NCBI RefSeq assembly: GCF_050750585.1
Contig: NZ_JBOJLM010000014.1
Location: 35,860-99,859, forward strand
Direction: 5' to 3'
Origin: Salinimicrobium sp050750585
Lineage (GTDB): Bacteria; Bacteroidota; Bacteroidia; Flavobacteriales; Flavobacteriaceae
DNA: 64,000 nt
Under the pieces are notes generated by a model, which saw nothing but the letters and a program-made list of their open reading frames with translations, was not told where the DNA came from and made no database searches. Position numbers and translations under genes: made by a program. Positions 1 to 8,748 of this stretch are shown piece after piece; the first letter of the stretch is position 1; the number at the start of each line of letters is the position of its first letter.

Positions 1-1
1 C

Positions 2-880
2 TATCTCAATTTAGATGAAGCCTACGACACCCCCGAAGCTTTAATGCAAATTTTAGGAGATGAAACCGAAAATTATGAGATCAAACTTGATCCTTTACCT
101 CAAATCTCCAATCCTGATTTGAAGTTCGCCGATTTTAAGATTACCCCTGCCATGAAAGATTATATTCTTGACCGCAGCGTACAGGTTCAGATTGAAAATG
201 CATATTACAGCGTTAAACCCGACACTTTAAAAGTTATAACTGAAAAAGAACCTTTTTACACTCAAGAGCCTACCGTCTACAATCTGGATGACTACACCAG
301 GTTTCCCACTATAAAAGAAACCATGGTTGAAATTGTCATGTTTGCCCACCTGGCCAGGAGCAAAGACGGCTCTCAATTCGTGATAAACCAGACAGACGGC
401 GCAACTAATTTTTATCTTCCGGCGCTGCTTATCGTAGACGGCGCGATGGTACAAGATCACGATCTCTTGATCAACTATCCGGCAAAATACGTGAAGAGCA
501 TAAAGATTTTGAGGGATAACTTCTTTTTAGGCTCTCATATTTTCGCCGGAATTGTTGATGTTGAAACGATCGAGGGAAATTTTTCTGAAACTTTAAACCA
601 GGATTACATCAAAAGAGTAGCAATGAAACTTCCTGAAGCCGGCAAGAACTATTTTAAACAGTCTTATGCCACTTCTTCAGATAATCAACTGTCAAGGATT
701 CCAGATCTAAGAACACAACTTCTGTGGGTGCCTTCAGTAGAAATGGATTCTTCCGAAGAAAAAATGAATTTCTTCACTTCTGATGTTCCCGGAACTTTTG
801 AAATTCATCTTGAAGGGTTCACAAATACAGGAAAACCTGTGTCTGTAAAAAGAACTTTTACAGTGCAGGCTGAAGAATAA
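2..880 (+). CDS. C-terminal part of a large envelope protein, function unknown (5' end outside window)
   Basis: The frame is open from base 2, so the true start lies upstream; about 292 residues are visible. The visible part resembles the C-terminal third of large Bacteroidota envelope proteins that combine macroglobulin-like strands with a TonB-receptor plug-like region: a stretch with LLIVDGAMV, then a segment ending in SIKIL and GIVDVETI has the usual 'naming a plug residue' layout, and the end (VPGTFEIHLEGF) reads as a beta-sandwich strand pair. No membrane segment or sorting domain is visible at the C-terminus. The role is not known to me; secretion or a periplasmic location is inferred only from the architecture. 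It is followed after 52 bases by rlmB, which has its own promoter. Confidence 0.6.
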   Translation, partial: YLNLDEAYDTPEALMQILGDETENYEIKLDPLPQISNPDLKFADFKITPAMKDYILDRSVQVQIENAYYSVKPDTLKVITEKEPFYTQEPTVYNLDDYTRFPTIKETMVEIVMFAHLARSKDGSQFVINQTDGATNFYLPALLIVDGAMVQDHDLLINYPAKYVKSIKILRDNFFLGSHIFAGIVDVETIEGNFSETLNQDYIKRVAMKLPEAGKNYFKQSYATSSDNQLSRIPDLRTQLLWVPSVEMDSSEEKMNFFTSDVPGTFEIHLEGFTNTGKPVSVKRTFTVQAEE

Positions 881-920
881 AGTAATTTTCAAGAGTTTTC
901 CGCAGCCATTCATTTATCTC

Positions 921-928
921 TATCTTTG
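921..928 (+). promoter_or_regulatory. Candidate -7 element of rlmB promoter
   Basis: TATCTTTG matches the Bacteroidota -7 consensus TAnnTTTG and ends only four bases before the rlmB ATG. Transcription would start at or within a few bases of the start codon, so the mRNA would be leaderless or nearly so. No good TTG is seen at -33; a TTTTCC stretch lies roughly there. Confidence 0.5.
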
Positions 929-932
929 CACC

Positions 933-1670
933 ATGAAAGATACAACCACCATTTTTGGAATACGTGCCGTAATTGAAGCCATTCAGAATAATGAGACCAT
1001 AGACAAGATCTTTGTTCAAAAAGGTCTTAGCGGCCAGTTATTTCAGGAATTACAGCAAAAAACTAAATCTGGCGAATACAACATTTCTTACGTCCCGGTA
1101 GAAAAGTTGAACCGGCTGGTAAAAGGAAATCACCAGGGTGTTGTGGCAAAGATCTCGCCCGTTCAATTTGCCGATCTTGCTTCTGAAGTTGAAAAGGCGC
1201 TTCAACAGGAAACAGCCCCGCTCTTTCTTTTACTTGATCAGGTAGATGATGTTCGGAATTTTGGTGCGATCATTAGAACTGCCGAATGTTGTGGTGTAAA
1301 CGCAATTATCATTCAGAAAAAAGGGGGCGCTCCCGTAACTGCCGATACGGTGAAGACTTCTGCCGGGGCGATCTTTAAAATTCCGCTTATCAAGGTAGAT
1401 CATATCAAAGATGCCATTTTCTACATGCAGGGCTCGGGTATTAAAGTGGTAGCAGCCACAGAAAAGACCGACAAGCTGCTTTATTCCGTAGATTTTAAAG
1501 AACCCACGGCAATGGTAATGGGAAATGAAGGCAAGGGAATTTCTGAATCTGTGCTTAAGCTGGTTGATGACAAAGCCAAACTCCCTATGCAGGGTAGCAT
1601 TGGCAGCTTAAATGTTTCTGTAGCCTGTGGTGCTTTTCTTTATGAAGTGATGCGGCAGAGACTGGATTAA
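933..1670 (+). CDS. rlmB: 23S rRNA (guanosine-2'-O-)-methyltransferase RlmB
   Basis: This SpoU-class enzyme (245 residues, normal family length) methylates the 2'-OH of a guanosine in 23S rRNA (G2251 in E. coli) using S-adenosylmethionine. The N-terminal RNA-binding domain covers about residues 1-75 (FGIRAVIEAI at the start, NHQGVVAKI at its end). The SPOUT trefoil-knot domain follows, with motif 1 (NFGAIIRTAE, about 105-115), motif 2 (MVMGNEGKGIS, about 190) and motif 3 (GSLNVSVACGAFLYE, about 220-235). The ATG is preceded directly by a TATCTTTG promoter element. It converges with the rhomboid gene, with seven bases between the two stops. The class is certain; the exact target base is inferred from family. 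Confidence 0.93.
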   Translation: MKDTTTIFGIRAVIEAIQNNETIDKIFVQKGLSGQLFQELQQKTKSGEYNISYVPVEKLNRLVKGNHQGVVAKISPVQFADLASEVEKALQQETAPLFLLLDQVDDVRNFGAIIRTAECCGVNAIIIQKKGGAPVTADTVKTSAGAIFKIPLIKVDHIKDAIFYMQGSGIKVVAATEKTDKLLYSVDFKEPTAMVMGNEGKGISESVLKLVDDKAKLPMQGSIGSLNVSVACGAFLYEVMRQRLD

Positions 1671-1677
1671 CGAAGTA

Positions 1678-2427
1678 CTATTCTGCCTTTGGCCGGTCCT
1701 TTTCCTCTCGTTTATAATGGTAAACATAAAGCGGCTCATCCTCTCCATCAGGATTTTCAATGAAGTTGCCATGCTCATCAAAATGTCGCATAAAAGGGTC
1801 TTCTTCTTCCCTGTAGGTCTCCTTTTCCCATTCATATTTTGGAGCACGGGCAACATTCTGCCTGTAAATGAGGGCAAAGATCAATCCTGAAAGAAGTCCC
1901 GCCAGGTGGCCTTCCCACGAGATTTTCGGATCAATGGGTGTGATGTACCATAATAGTCCGCCGTAAAGAAAAACCACGATCAGGGAAAGAGCTACCAGTC
2001 TGAAGTATCTCGAAAAAATACCTTTAAAGAATAAAAATCCCGCCAGTACATAGATCATTCCTGAAGCCCCTATATGAAAAGCGGGCCTCCCAATAAGCCA
2101 TGTAAGGAACCCCGACAGCAGGAGCCCAAAAAGGAGGATTTTCCAGCTTAATTTCCGGTAAAAGTAAAAGAGGGAAAGCGTAAGAACAAACAGCGGAACG
2201 GTATTGTGAAACAAATGCTTTATCCCACTGTGTATAAAAGGAGAAAAAACTATACCTCTAAGCCCCTCAAGAGTTCGCGGGTAGATTCCAAAGCTCGTGA
2301 AGTCCCACCCAAAGCGTATTTCCATCCAAAATACTATCCAAATAGCCAGTACAAAGATCAAGGGATAGCCCACCACCCCTGTAGTGAAAACAAATGGTTC
2401 AGAATTTGCTGATTTTTGTACTCTCAT
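1678..2427 (-). CDS. Rhomboid-family intramembrane serine protease
   Basis: A 249-residue inner membrane protein that should cleave single-pass membrane proteins within the bilayer. Six hydrophobic segments are visible. The catalytic serine is in GASG (Ser122) and the histidine in GHLAGLLSG (His174), the standard rhomboid dyad; HSGIKHLFHN supplies the conserved His/Asn of helix 2. The C-terminal 45 residues are charged and cytosolic. I chose the ATG at 2427 (MRVQKSA) because the longer in-frame extension is non-hydrophobic, rich in Cys and atypical, and holds a copy of the dispersed CAAAAATG palindrome. The physiological substrate is unknown. Confidence 0.88.
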   Translation of the reverse strand: MRVQKSANSEPFVFTTGVVGYPLIFVLAIWIVFWMEIRFGWDFTSFGIYPRTLEGLRGIVFSPFIHSGIKHLFHNTVPLFVLTLSLFYFYRKLSWKILLFGLLLSGFLTWLIGRPAFHIGASGMIYVLAGFLFFKGIFSRYFRLVALSLIVVFLYGGLLWYITPIDPKISWEGHLAGLLSGLIFALIYRQNVARAPKYEWEKETYREEEDPFMRHFDEHGNFIENPDGEDEPLYVYHYKREEKDRPKAE

Positions 2428-2480
2428 ACCTTTGGCTTTGCAAAAAGTTAACCAATTAAAACTGCTGCACAAATACCTTC

Positions 2481-2497
2481 CAAAAATGACATTTTTA
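2481..2497. repeat. Dispersed palindrome CAAAAATGNCATTTTTG, copy 1
   Basis: One mismatch to the 17-bp consensus (last base A instead of G), central base A. It lies in the 174-base divergent spacer between the rhomboid gene and rarA. The other copies are at 6694, 9490, 22246, 25629, 27039, 32271, 33164, 41187, 52042 and 61808. Confidence 0.8.
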
Positions 2498-2601
2498 GCA
2501 CACATTTTCCTGAAGTGAACCTCATGCTGCCAGTTCGTCACTAAGAAAACTTATACCGCCTGCATTTTCTGCAAGAGTACTCAATTTACTATTTTTACCT
2601 C

Positions 2602-3879
2602 ATGAATAAACCTTTAGCCGAAAGATTACGTCCCCTAACATTAGATGATTACTTATCGCAGCAACACCTGGTGGGGCCTGATGCCGCTCTTCGCAAACAA
2701 ATTAAGAGGGACATCATACCCAGCATTATTTTTTGGGGGCCTCCGGGAGTGGGTAAAACCACCCTGGCAAATATTATAGCTACCGAGTCTGGCCGGCCGT
2801 TCTTTACCCTTAGTGCCATTAGCAGCGGCGTTAAAGATGTAAGGGAAGTTATAGAAAAAGCAAAAAAAAGCGACGGCCTCTTCACCACAAAAAACCCTAT
2901 TCTTTTTATAGATGAGATTCACAGGTTTAGTAAATCGCAGCAGGATTCGCTTCTAGGCGCAGTAGAAAAAGGCTGGATCACGCTCATTGGAGCAACTACC
3001 GAGAACCCAAGTTTTGAAGTTATTCCCGCTTTACTCTCACGAAGCCAGGTATACGTACTCAACTCTTTCTCAAAAGACGATCTTATTGCTCTGCTGAAAA
3101 GAGCTATATCTGAAGACGAAATCATCTCCAAAAAAGAGATTGAATTACAGGAAACAGAGGCGCTACTAAGACTTAGCGGCGGTGATGCCCGAAAGTTGCT
3201 CAACATTTTTGAACTCGTGGTTACTTCTGAAGAAGAAAACAAAGTAGTGATCACCAACGATATGGTGATGAACAAAGTTCAGCAGAACACGGTGCTTTAT
3301 GACAAGACCGGCGAGCAGCACTACGATATAATTTCGGCTTTTATCAAATCGATTAGAGGTAGTGACCCCAATGCAGCTGTGTACTGGCTGGCCCGAATGA
3401 TAGAAGGTGGCGAAGATGTGAAATTCATTGCCCGCCGTTTACTCATTTTAGCTTCCGAAGACATTGGCAATGCAAACCCCACGGCTTTGATCCTCGCGAA
3501 TAACACCTTTCAGGCAGTTTCTACCATTGGCCATCCCGAATCAAGGATCATTTTGAGCCAGTGCTGTATTTACCTGGCTACTTCCCCAAAATCGAACGCC
3601 TCTTACATGGCCATTAACGAGGCCCAGGCGATGGTAAAAAAGACCGGTAATCTTCCCGTGCCTTTGGCCATACGGAATGCTCCTACCAAGCTCATGAAAG
3701 ATTTAGGATATGGAGAAGATTATAAATACGCCCATAATTACGACGGAAACTTTGCCGCAGCCGAATTTCTTCCGAAGGAAATAAGCAATCATGCGTTCTT
3801 TCGTCCCGGGAATAATCAACGGGAACAATCCCAAAGAGATTTTCTGCAAAAACGGTGGAAAGGCAAATACGGTTATTGA
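2602..3879 (+). CDS. rarA: Replication-associated recombination protein A (RarA/MgsA AAA+ ATPase)
   Basis: Clamp-loader-like AAA+ ATPase acting at stalled replication forks. Its 425 residues match the family. Walker A is GPPGVGKTT (about residues 46-54) and Walker B with sensor 1 region is LFIDEIHRF (about 101-109), followed by GATTENPSFE and an arginine-finger region LLSRSQVY. The C-terminal half (from about 255, YDIISAFIKSIRGSDP) is the MgsA tetramerisation domain typical of RarA, which rules out a RuvB or DnaX assignment. The ATG follows a near-consensus TATTTTTA element by eight bases. The stop overlaps the 3' end of the convergent secreted-protein gene by seven bases. Confidence 0.95.
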   Translation: MNKPLAERLRPLTLDDYLSQQHLVGPDAALRKQIKRDIIPSIIFWGPPGVGKTTLANIIATESGRPFFTLSAISSGVKDVREVIEKAKKSDGLFTTKNPILFIDEIHRFSKSQQDSLLGAVEKGWITLIGATTENPSFEVIPALLSRSQVYVLNSFSKDDLIALLKRAISEDEIISKKEIELQETEALLRLSGGDARKLLNIFELVVTSEEENKVVITNDMVMNKVQQNTVLYDKTGEQHYDIISAFIKSIRGSDPNAAVYWLARMIEGGEDVKFIARRLLILASEDIGNANPTALILANNTFQAVSTIGHPESRIILSQCCIYLATSPKSNASYMAINEAQAMVKKTGNLPVPLAIRNAPTKLMKDLGYGEDYKYAHNYDGNFAAAEFLPKEISNHAFFRPGNNQREQSQRDFLQKRWKGKYGY

Positions 3880-4802
3880 CCTTTCTGAGAATATTTTACG
3901 CTAATGAGTTGCTGAGAATTAGGATCAAGATATTCAACGATCAGGTTTCCATGGGTGTCAAAAAAGGCATTTCCGGAGATGTTTTTTGAAGAATAAAGGT
4001 AATTCTCTCCCCCACCCGATTTTAGTAAAGTTCCAAATTTACCTGGTTCTCCTTCCCTGTAAAGGTCATAACCTGCCGGTGTTTTCACTAGTTTATAGGT
4101 GATTGCACCATTCACAAACTGCAAATTCTCATTCTTCTCAACCACTTCAGGAAGTGCCGAAGACTCTTCTGTAGCTTCTTCTATTTCTTCGGAAGTTACC
4201 ACAGGATCAACAATAACTTCTGAAGCTTGTTCCTGAGTATCATTAGCAGCCGGTACCGGATCAATAATTACTTCGGAAGCTTCTTCCTGAATATCTTTGG
4301 CCGCGGGTACAGGATCTATCACAACTTCAGCAGGATTTTTTTCCGCAGAAGTATCCGCAACAGCAACCCCGCTTTTTATAAATTCTGTCCCTTCACTAAG
4401 GCCTTCAAAAGAAGTAAAAGCTTCCCTTAAAGCTTCATGATAGGATTTTTTATAATTCTTCTCCCTGCTCGATCCTGTTTTTGAAGTGAAAACCACCTCA
4501 TCATTACAGTTTTCTAAAGTGACGTAAAGCCTGGAACGAAATAGGCTTGAATCATTACGAACATTGACTTTAAGCACATCACAAAGCCCCATATTTGCTG
4601 GGATCTTCTCTTCGTAAAGTGCGTCAAAACCATATTTTTCTAACAGGAAAGCGGTAAGTGCGTTTACCTGATACTGGTTTGGATGCTTCAGAAATTCAAA
4701 TTCCTGTGGTACCAGCACATATTTGTACTTATTGACATCCTGCCCAAAAGTGTTACTGGTTATTCCGAATAAAAAGACAAAAAAGAAAAAAATGGTTCTC
4801 AT
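3873..4802 (-). CDS. Secreted protein of unknown function with 18-residue tandem repeats
   Basis: A 309-residue protein with a clear signal peptide (MRTIFFFFVFLFGITSNTFGQ, cleavage after FGQ). An N-terminal region of about 120 residues contains a YKYVLVPQEFEFL segment common to Flavobacteriaceae hypothetical proteins. Three 18-residue repeats follow in the middle, each built on EV(V/I)(I/V)DPV and acidic residues (54-bp period, about 4180-4340 in the DNA). A C-terminal domain (from about residue 225) has YKLVKTPAGYDLY and GNLIVEYLD strands. Its ATG overlaps the upstream barrel gene's stop as ATGA, so the two are translationally coupled. I do not recognise a function; periplasmic or surface location follows from the signal peptide only. 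Confidence 0.75.
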   Translation of the reverse strand: MRTIFFFFVFLFGITSNTFGQDVNKYKYVLVPQEFEFLKHPNQYQVNALTAFLLEKYGFDALYEEKIPANMGLCDVLKVNVRNDSSLFRSRLYVTLENCNDEVVFTSKTGSSREKNYKKSYHEALREAFTSFEGLSEGTEFIKSGVAVADTSAEKNPAEVVIDPVPAAKDIQEEASEVIIDPVPAANDTQEQASEVIVDPVVTSEEIEEATEESSALPEVVEKNENLQFVNGAITYKLVKTPAGYDLYREGEPGKFGTLLKSGGGENYLYSSKNISGNAFFDTHGNLIVEYLDPNSQQLISVKYSQKGQ

Positions 4803-6193
4803 TCCCTGCTAAACATTAGTTGGACACCAAGCTGCACCGAAGCGTTCTGCGCCTTGGCGAGATTGGTATAATCCAGAAGATTATCTGCAGCAAGATAAAC
4901 ATTAAAATTGGAAAGTCTGGCAGAAAACAGGAGCCCGATATTTGAAAACGAATAGGAATCGGCTGTATAAGTAATTTTCCCTCTAAAGTTATTATTAAAG
5001 GTTTTATCGTAGTAAAGCGTGGTGGCAAAATTGAGCCCACGGGGCCGTTTTACCGCAAAGAACTGAGCTCCAAGATGGTTAAAATATCTTCTCCTGCCCA
5101 TTGGCCTGTAGCAGTTACAGGGTTCGGCATTTTCAGAAAAACCAAAGTCTAAAGAGGCATTAAATTTTACGGGGCGCCAGGTAGTGTAGGAATTGGTAAG
5201 GGTTTCATCTTTGAGGTTCTTGTCTAAGTTGTCTTCCCATTCATCCCAGTATTCTCGGGTACCGGGAAAGAGCAACTCTATCCCATCTGTCTCGTAATCG
5301 CCGTAGTACCTATAGTTCTCTACATTTTTTGTTTGGCGCATAAAGCCAATATCCAGCAGGCTGGCGGTGACACGATATTGATCTGAAGGATACCAGGTGA
5401 ATCCGGCATCGAGGCCCAACCCAATATTACCTCCCAAAAATGCCTTTTTTAAGAAGCTAGCCATAAGTTGCCTGTTGGTAGCATCAGAGTCTGTAAGTTC
5501 GTCCCACCCGGCGGTGTTTATCAAGATATCGACCTGCGACATATAATGCCGGTAAAGGTTGGGGCCTTCAGGGGAAAGTTCTGTCCTAAAAATGCCGGTA
5601 TTATCTACACTGTGGGCATTAAAAATTCCGGAATAAATTTTTCCGCGGAAACCGTAGTTTAAATCTTCAGAATAATAATTGGTAAAACCCAGGTGAAAAA
5701 CGTTGAGCACCTCGGCAGTGAAAGCAGCATCAGAGAAATCGAAATTTCGCCCGATGTAATCTTTGTTCCCTTCGTAAGCAAGCACCGCAGGATCTTTGGG
5801 AAAGTACACATAGGCATCAAGTTCCTGGTAGATACCTGCCGTATAATACCTTCTTCGCTGATCCCGCCAACCAATAGAAAAGATCTCGAGTTGCTGGTTA
5901 ACTGTAAAAAAATCATTTTTGGAAAGCTTGTGCAACGTTTTTCTAATTCTGTCATTAATAGAACCTCCATCCTTCCTGAAAATATCATACATATTCACGC
6001 CTGAAGACCCTGCAGATAAATGGATCTGTGATAAAAACGGAAGACCAAGATGCATATCGAAATTGGTTTCGGCTCCCGGATTTAGTAAGAGGGTTTGAGG
6101 TAAATCATCATAATTGTAGAGCAGCTGTTTGTTTTGGGCCAAAATACCCTGAGAAAGCGTCAATATGAAGAGGAAGAAAAATATTCTCATCAT
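4799..6193 (-). CDS. DUF5723 family outer membrane beta-barrel protein
   Basis: 464 residues with a signal peptide ending in GILAQ. After it comes the conserved DUF5723 opening (LPQTLLLNPGAE, LPFLSQIHLSAGSSG), and the rest alternates hydrophobic and polar residues with many aromatic-ended strands (NYGFRGKIYSG, RVTASLLDIGFM, LNFATTLYYDK), as expected for a Bacteroidota outer membrane barrel. The family has no assigned function that I know of. The start overlaps the upstream lipoprotein stop (ATGATG; I take the first ATG at 6193, giving a 4-base overlap) and the stop overlaps the next gene by four bases, so lipoprotein, barrel and repeat protein form one operon and perhaps one envelope complex. 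Confidence 0.82.
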   Translation of the reverse strand: MMRIFFFLFILTLSQGILAQNKQLLYNYDDLPQTLLLNPGAETNFDMHLGLPFLSQIHLSAGSSGVNMYDIFRKDGGSINDRIRKTLHKLSKNDFFTVNQQLEIFSIGWRDQRRRYYTAGIYQELDAYVYFPKDPAVLAYEGNKDYIGRNFDFSDAAFTAEVLNVFHLGFTNYYSEDLNYGFRGKIYSGIFNAHSVDNTGIFRTELSPEGPNLYRHYMSQVDILINTAGWDELTDSDATNRQLMASFLKKAFLGGNIGLGLDAGFTWYPSDQYRVTASLLDIGFMRQTKNVENYRYYGDYETDGIELLFPGTREYWDEWEDNLDKNLKDETLTNSYTTWRPVKFNASLDFGFSENAEPCNCYRPMGRRRYFNHLGAQFFAVKRPRGLNFATTLYYDKTFNNNFRGKITYTADSYSFSNIGLLFSARLSNFNVYLAADNLLDYTNLAKAQNASVQLGVQLMFSRE

Positions 6194-6738
6194 TTGAATT
6201 CAAAGTAGAAAAACCCTTTGGAAGCGAGCTGCAAAGATCCTGCAACCGCCGACGGGTCATGTCTTGTTACTTCAACAGACACTTTTATACTTCTTCTTAT
6301 TCTATTTATCTGGGCTTCATTGATAATTTCGGTGTAATCTATTACTGACGGTGTTTCTATACTTCCACGGGGAATTGAAACCAGTATGGTATGCTGCACC
6401 CCGTTTGCAGGGGAAAGAAATCTTATAATTGCCGTTAAGTGACTCTCAAACGTGTTGGTGAACCTGAAGTTGAAATCGGCCCGCACAAGGTCATTTTGTA
6501 TGTAGTCATCGTCAAGAAAATCAAGCCTGGTTTCATCTTTTGCAGTTACCCCGCTGCTAGAGACAACGGTGAATTCTTCATCAACAAGATCAAAGAAAAT
6601 AAGATCGACGGCGGCTTCGGGAGAGAGTACAATCTCATCGGTCTGGTCAAGATCAACATCCTTAACACAGGAAGTGCAGGCTGCGAGGAGTGCCAAAAAG
6701 GCCATTTTTGAAAAACAATTTCTCCAGGACATCTTCAT
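6190..6738 (-). CDS. Lipoprotein of unknown function
   Basis: 182 residues. A short N-terminal signal (KMAFLALLAAC) ends in a lipobox; the lipid-anchored cysteine is Cys21 or Cys24 (LAAC or TSC). The mature part has no recognised domain but reads as a beta-sandwich (VDLIFFDLVDEEFTVVSSSG, FNFRFTNTFESHLTAIIRF, RSIKVSVEVTRHD). It is first in an operon with the DUF5723 barrel, overlapping it by four bases, so a lipoprotein partner of that barrel is plausible. The signal peptide codons include one copy of the dispersed CAAAAATG palindrome (6694-6710), read here as KMAFL. Confidence 0.7.
   Translation of the reverse strand: MKMSWRNCFSKMAFLALLAACTSCVKDVDLDQTDEIVLSPEAAVDLIFFDLVDEEFTVVSSSGVTAKDETRLDFLDDDYIQNDLVRADFNFRFTNTFESHLTAIIRFLSPANGVQHTILVSIPRGSIETPSVIDYTEIINEAQINRIRRSIKVSVEVTRHDPSAVAGSLQLASKGFFYFEFK
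6694..6710. repeat. Dispersed palindrome, copy 2 (inside lipoprotein signal peptide)
   Basis: CAAAAAGGCCATTTTTG: one mismatch (G for T at position 7) to CAAAAATGNCATTTTTG. Read on the minus strand it encodes KMAFL, the same peptide as the purK copy. Confidence 0.65.
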
Positions 6739-6773
6739 ACAGTTCTAAATCTAACGAAATTTACTTCTGCTTA

Positions 6774-7463
6774 TTACAAAAAGTCAGTTAATTCCTTCAT
6801 TTCCATCACCTGATGATGATCTGTTGAATATTCAGTTTTATAGTAATTATACAGTATAGCCTGCATTCCGAAGTCTTTGGCACCTAAGATATCAGCTTCA
6901 AGATTATCACCAATCATGATACTTTCTTCCACTTTTGCTTCCGCCTTTTCTAGAGCAACTTCAAAGATTTTTGGATTGGGCTTTTTCACTCCCACATCTT
7001 CAGAAGTAGTAATGGAAGAAAAATATTTGAGAATGCCAGAACTTTCCAGTTTTTTGTACTGAACTTCTTTAAAACCATTGGTGATGATGTGCAATTTATA
7101 TAGCGGGCGAAGGTAATCGAGCACTTCAACGGTACCGGCAAGCAGGTAATTATGTTTCGGCAAATGCTCAATATAATCTATACTTAACTGTTTTATCTGA
7201 GAATCTGTAACATTTACATTCATACCTTTAAAAGAGTCCCGCAGCCGGCCATAGCGAAGATCTTCTTGTGTGACCTTGTCATCTCTATACAGCTTCCAGT
7301 AATTGGCATTTATGGGCGCATATATTGCAAGAAACTCCTCGAGCCTCACTTTTATCTGGTGCTTTTCAAAAATTGAATTAAAGGCAAGCCCCGAGTTGCG
7401 GTCAAAATCCCATAAGGTATGATCGAGATCAAAAAATATATGACGAATGTTACTGAATTTCAT
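6774..7463 (-). CDS. yjjG: HAD-family noncanonical pyrimidine nucleotidase, YjjG type
   Basis: 229-residue cytosolic HAD phosphatase. Motif I is FFDLDHTLWDFDRN with the nucleophile Asp12 and acid Asp14; motif II is TNGFKE (about 125); the motif III lysine is in KKPNPKIFEVAL (about 155); motif IV is MIGDNLEADILGAK (about 178-191). The WDFDRN continuation after motif I and the C1 cap are typical of YjjG, which removes phosphate from noncanonical pyrimidine nucleotides in the house-cleaning sense. The gene overlaps the 3' end of the upstream deacetylase-like gene by 14 bases, so it is co-transcribed with it and radC. Substrate range is inferred. Confidence 0.85.
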   Translation of the reverse strand: MKFSNIRHIFFDLDHTLWDFDRNSGLAFNSIFEKHQIKVRLEEFLAIYAPINANYWKLYRDDKVTQEDLRYGRLRDSFKGMNVNVTDSQIKQLSIDYIEHLPKHNYLLAGTVEVLDYLRPLYKLHIITNGFKEVQYKKLESSGILKYFSSITTSEDVGVKKPNPKIFEVALEKAEAKVEESIMIGDNLEADILGAKDFGMQAILYNYYKTEYSTDHHQVMEMKELTDFL

Positions 7464-8739
7464 TAAGCATCTTTAAAATTGAAAAATTCCTTCTTGCGTT
7501 GGCATATTCGGAAAAATCTTTATTCGTAAATACGGAAATTAATTTTCCTTCAACCATAGAGATTTGTCGTTTTATTTCGAGAACCTTATACTCTATTTCA
7601 TTTTCTTTTAATTTTCCGAAAGCTTCAGAATTAATGGCGTATGGATTCACCAGTAATGGCGTGGTGATTTCAAAATTGAGATCATAGAACAAAAAGGGAG
7701 TACAGGTGCCTGCCCGTAAGCCCACAGCCTCGGGATAGCCCATGGAGAAATCTTTTTGAAATTCAAGTTCTACCATGTGGTTATAGGTATCGGGCAGCAA
7801 CAAATTATAATGATTGTTGATCGCACTTTCTACCGGCCTTTTAATAATATCTTCCATTCGCTTTTTTTCTTCCTTTAAAACCGCGAATTTTTGATTTGCA
7901 TAGAATCCCGGCTGCAGGCCAACTTCGGCATAATCGGCGACCGATTTAATGAGGCTTTGCAGTTCCAATCGATTGTGGTTGATATTCCTGTCATAAGTAG
8001 AAAAATCGCTTACCTGAAACATGAACTTCATGGGAACCCGGTATTTCTTCAAAAACTGGATGACCTTTGTGTAAATATCGTAAGGATCTTTTTTCATTTT
8101 GGTCATTACCTGCAACCGGTGCAACACGTACTTGGGCTTAAACCTAATTAGATCCAGCAACAATCCCAAAACCACTCTTACAATTCCCTTTTTTTTATAG
8201 CAGTAAGCTTCAGTGACAGCGACGATAGTTTGAGTTGTGAACTGTCTCTTCGGAAATTTTTGATTTGGAAATTTATCACTTAGAACCTGCCGGAATTTTT
8301 GCGCCCAAATATCAATGACCGGTTTTTCAAGAAAACCTTCCTGAAAAGCCAGACTTTCACTCGCCTGAAATCTACCTTCTTTGTCTTTTACATGCGGTAG
8401 ATATTCTTCATACCGGCTAAGCAGGTAAAAAGAAGCCGCGAAAATATCAAAGGGTACAGAGCTGGTTTCCCCCACAGCAAAAAAGCAGGGAACCCCATCC
8501 CATTCCTGAACCTTTACCTCAAGATCGTTCATTCCCTGCTCCAGCAAAAGATCTACATTCTGAATAAAGACCTCATTTGCCAGACTTTGCTTTCCGTAAG
8601 AGAGCTTCATGCCTTCATGGGCCACAAATTCTTCAATCTTTGATGTGAAGCCAACAGGCAAACCTAGAATTTGGGTACATACATGTTTAAATACATAAGT
8701 AATTCTAGGCGTAATTTTTTGGGTGTATACCAGCAGCAT
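7450..8739 (-). CDS. Polysaccharide deacetylase-family protein with DUF7033-type N-terminus
   Basis: 429 residues, no obvious signal peptide. The N-terminal half (about 1-130; YTQKITPRITYVFKHV, PFDIFAASFYLLSRYEEY) is the conserved domain found before polysaccharide-deacetylase folds in Bacteroidota. The C-terminal half (about 190-400) carries the barrel, with KFMFQVSDF, VGLQPGFYAN and a late GYPEAVGLRAG segment. The usual metal-binding D-D and H-x3-H motifs are not obvious, so catalysis is uncertain. It starts nine bases after the radC stop and overlaps yjjG. In related genomes such genes sit near envelope polysaccharide genes; here the neighbours give no clue to a substrate. Confidence 0.72.
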   Translation of the reverse strand: MLLVYTQKITPRITYVFKHVCTQILGLPVGFTSKIEEFVAHEGMKLSYGKQSLANEVFIQNVDLLLEQGMNDLEVKVQEWDGVPCFFAVGETSSVPFDIFAASFYLLSRYEEYLPHVKDKEGRFQASESLAFQEGFLEKPVIDIWAQKFRQVLSDKFPNQKFPKRQFTTQTIVAVTEAYCYKKKGIVRVVLGLLLDLIRFKPKYVLHRLQVMTKMKKDPYDIYTKVIQFLKKYRVPMKFMFQVSDFSTYDRNINHNRLELQSLIKSVADYAEVGLQPGFYANQKFAVLKEEKKRMEDIIKRPVESAINNHYNLLLPDTYNHMVELEFQKDFSMGYPEAVGLRAGTCTPFLFYDLNFEITTPLLVNPYAINSEAFGKLKENEIEYKVLEIKRQISMVEGKLISVFTNKDFSEYANARRNFSILKMLNEIQ

Positions 8740-8748
8740 AAATATGTA

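Noticed and set aside
2428..2541. Longer N-terminus for the rhomboid protease.
   Set aside because: The extension is polar and Cys-rich with no family match and spans a dispersed palindrome; the ATG at 2427 is a better start.
5435..5451. Further copy of the CAAAAATG palindrome in the DUF5723 gene.
   Set aside because: Two mismatches in the 16 fixed positions; it may be a decayed copy but was not counted.
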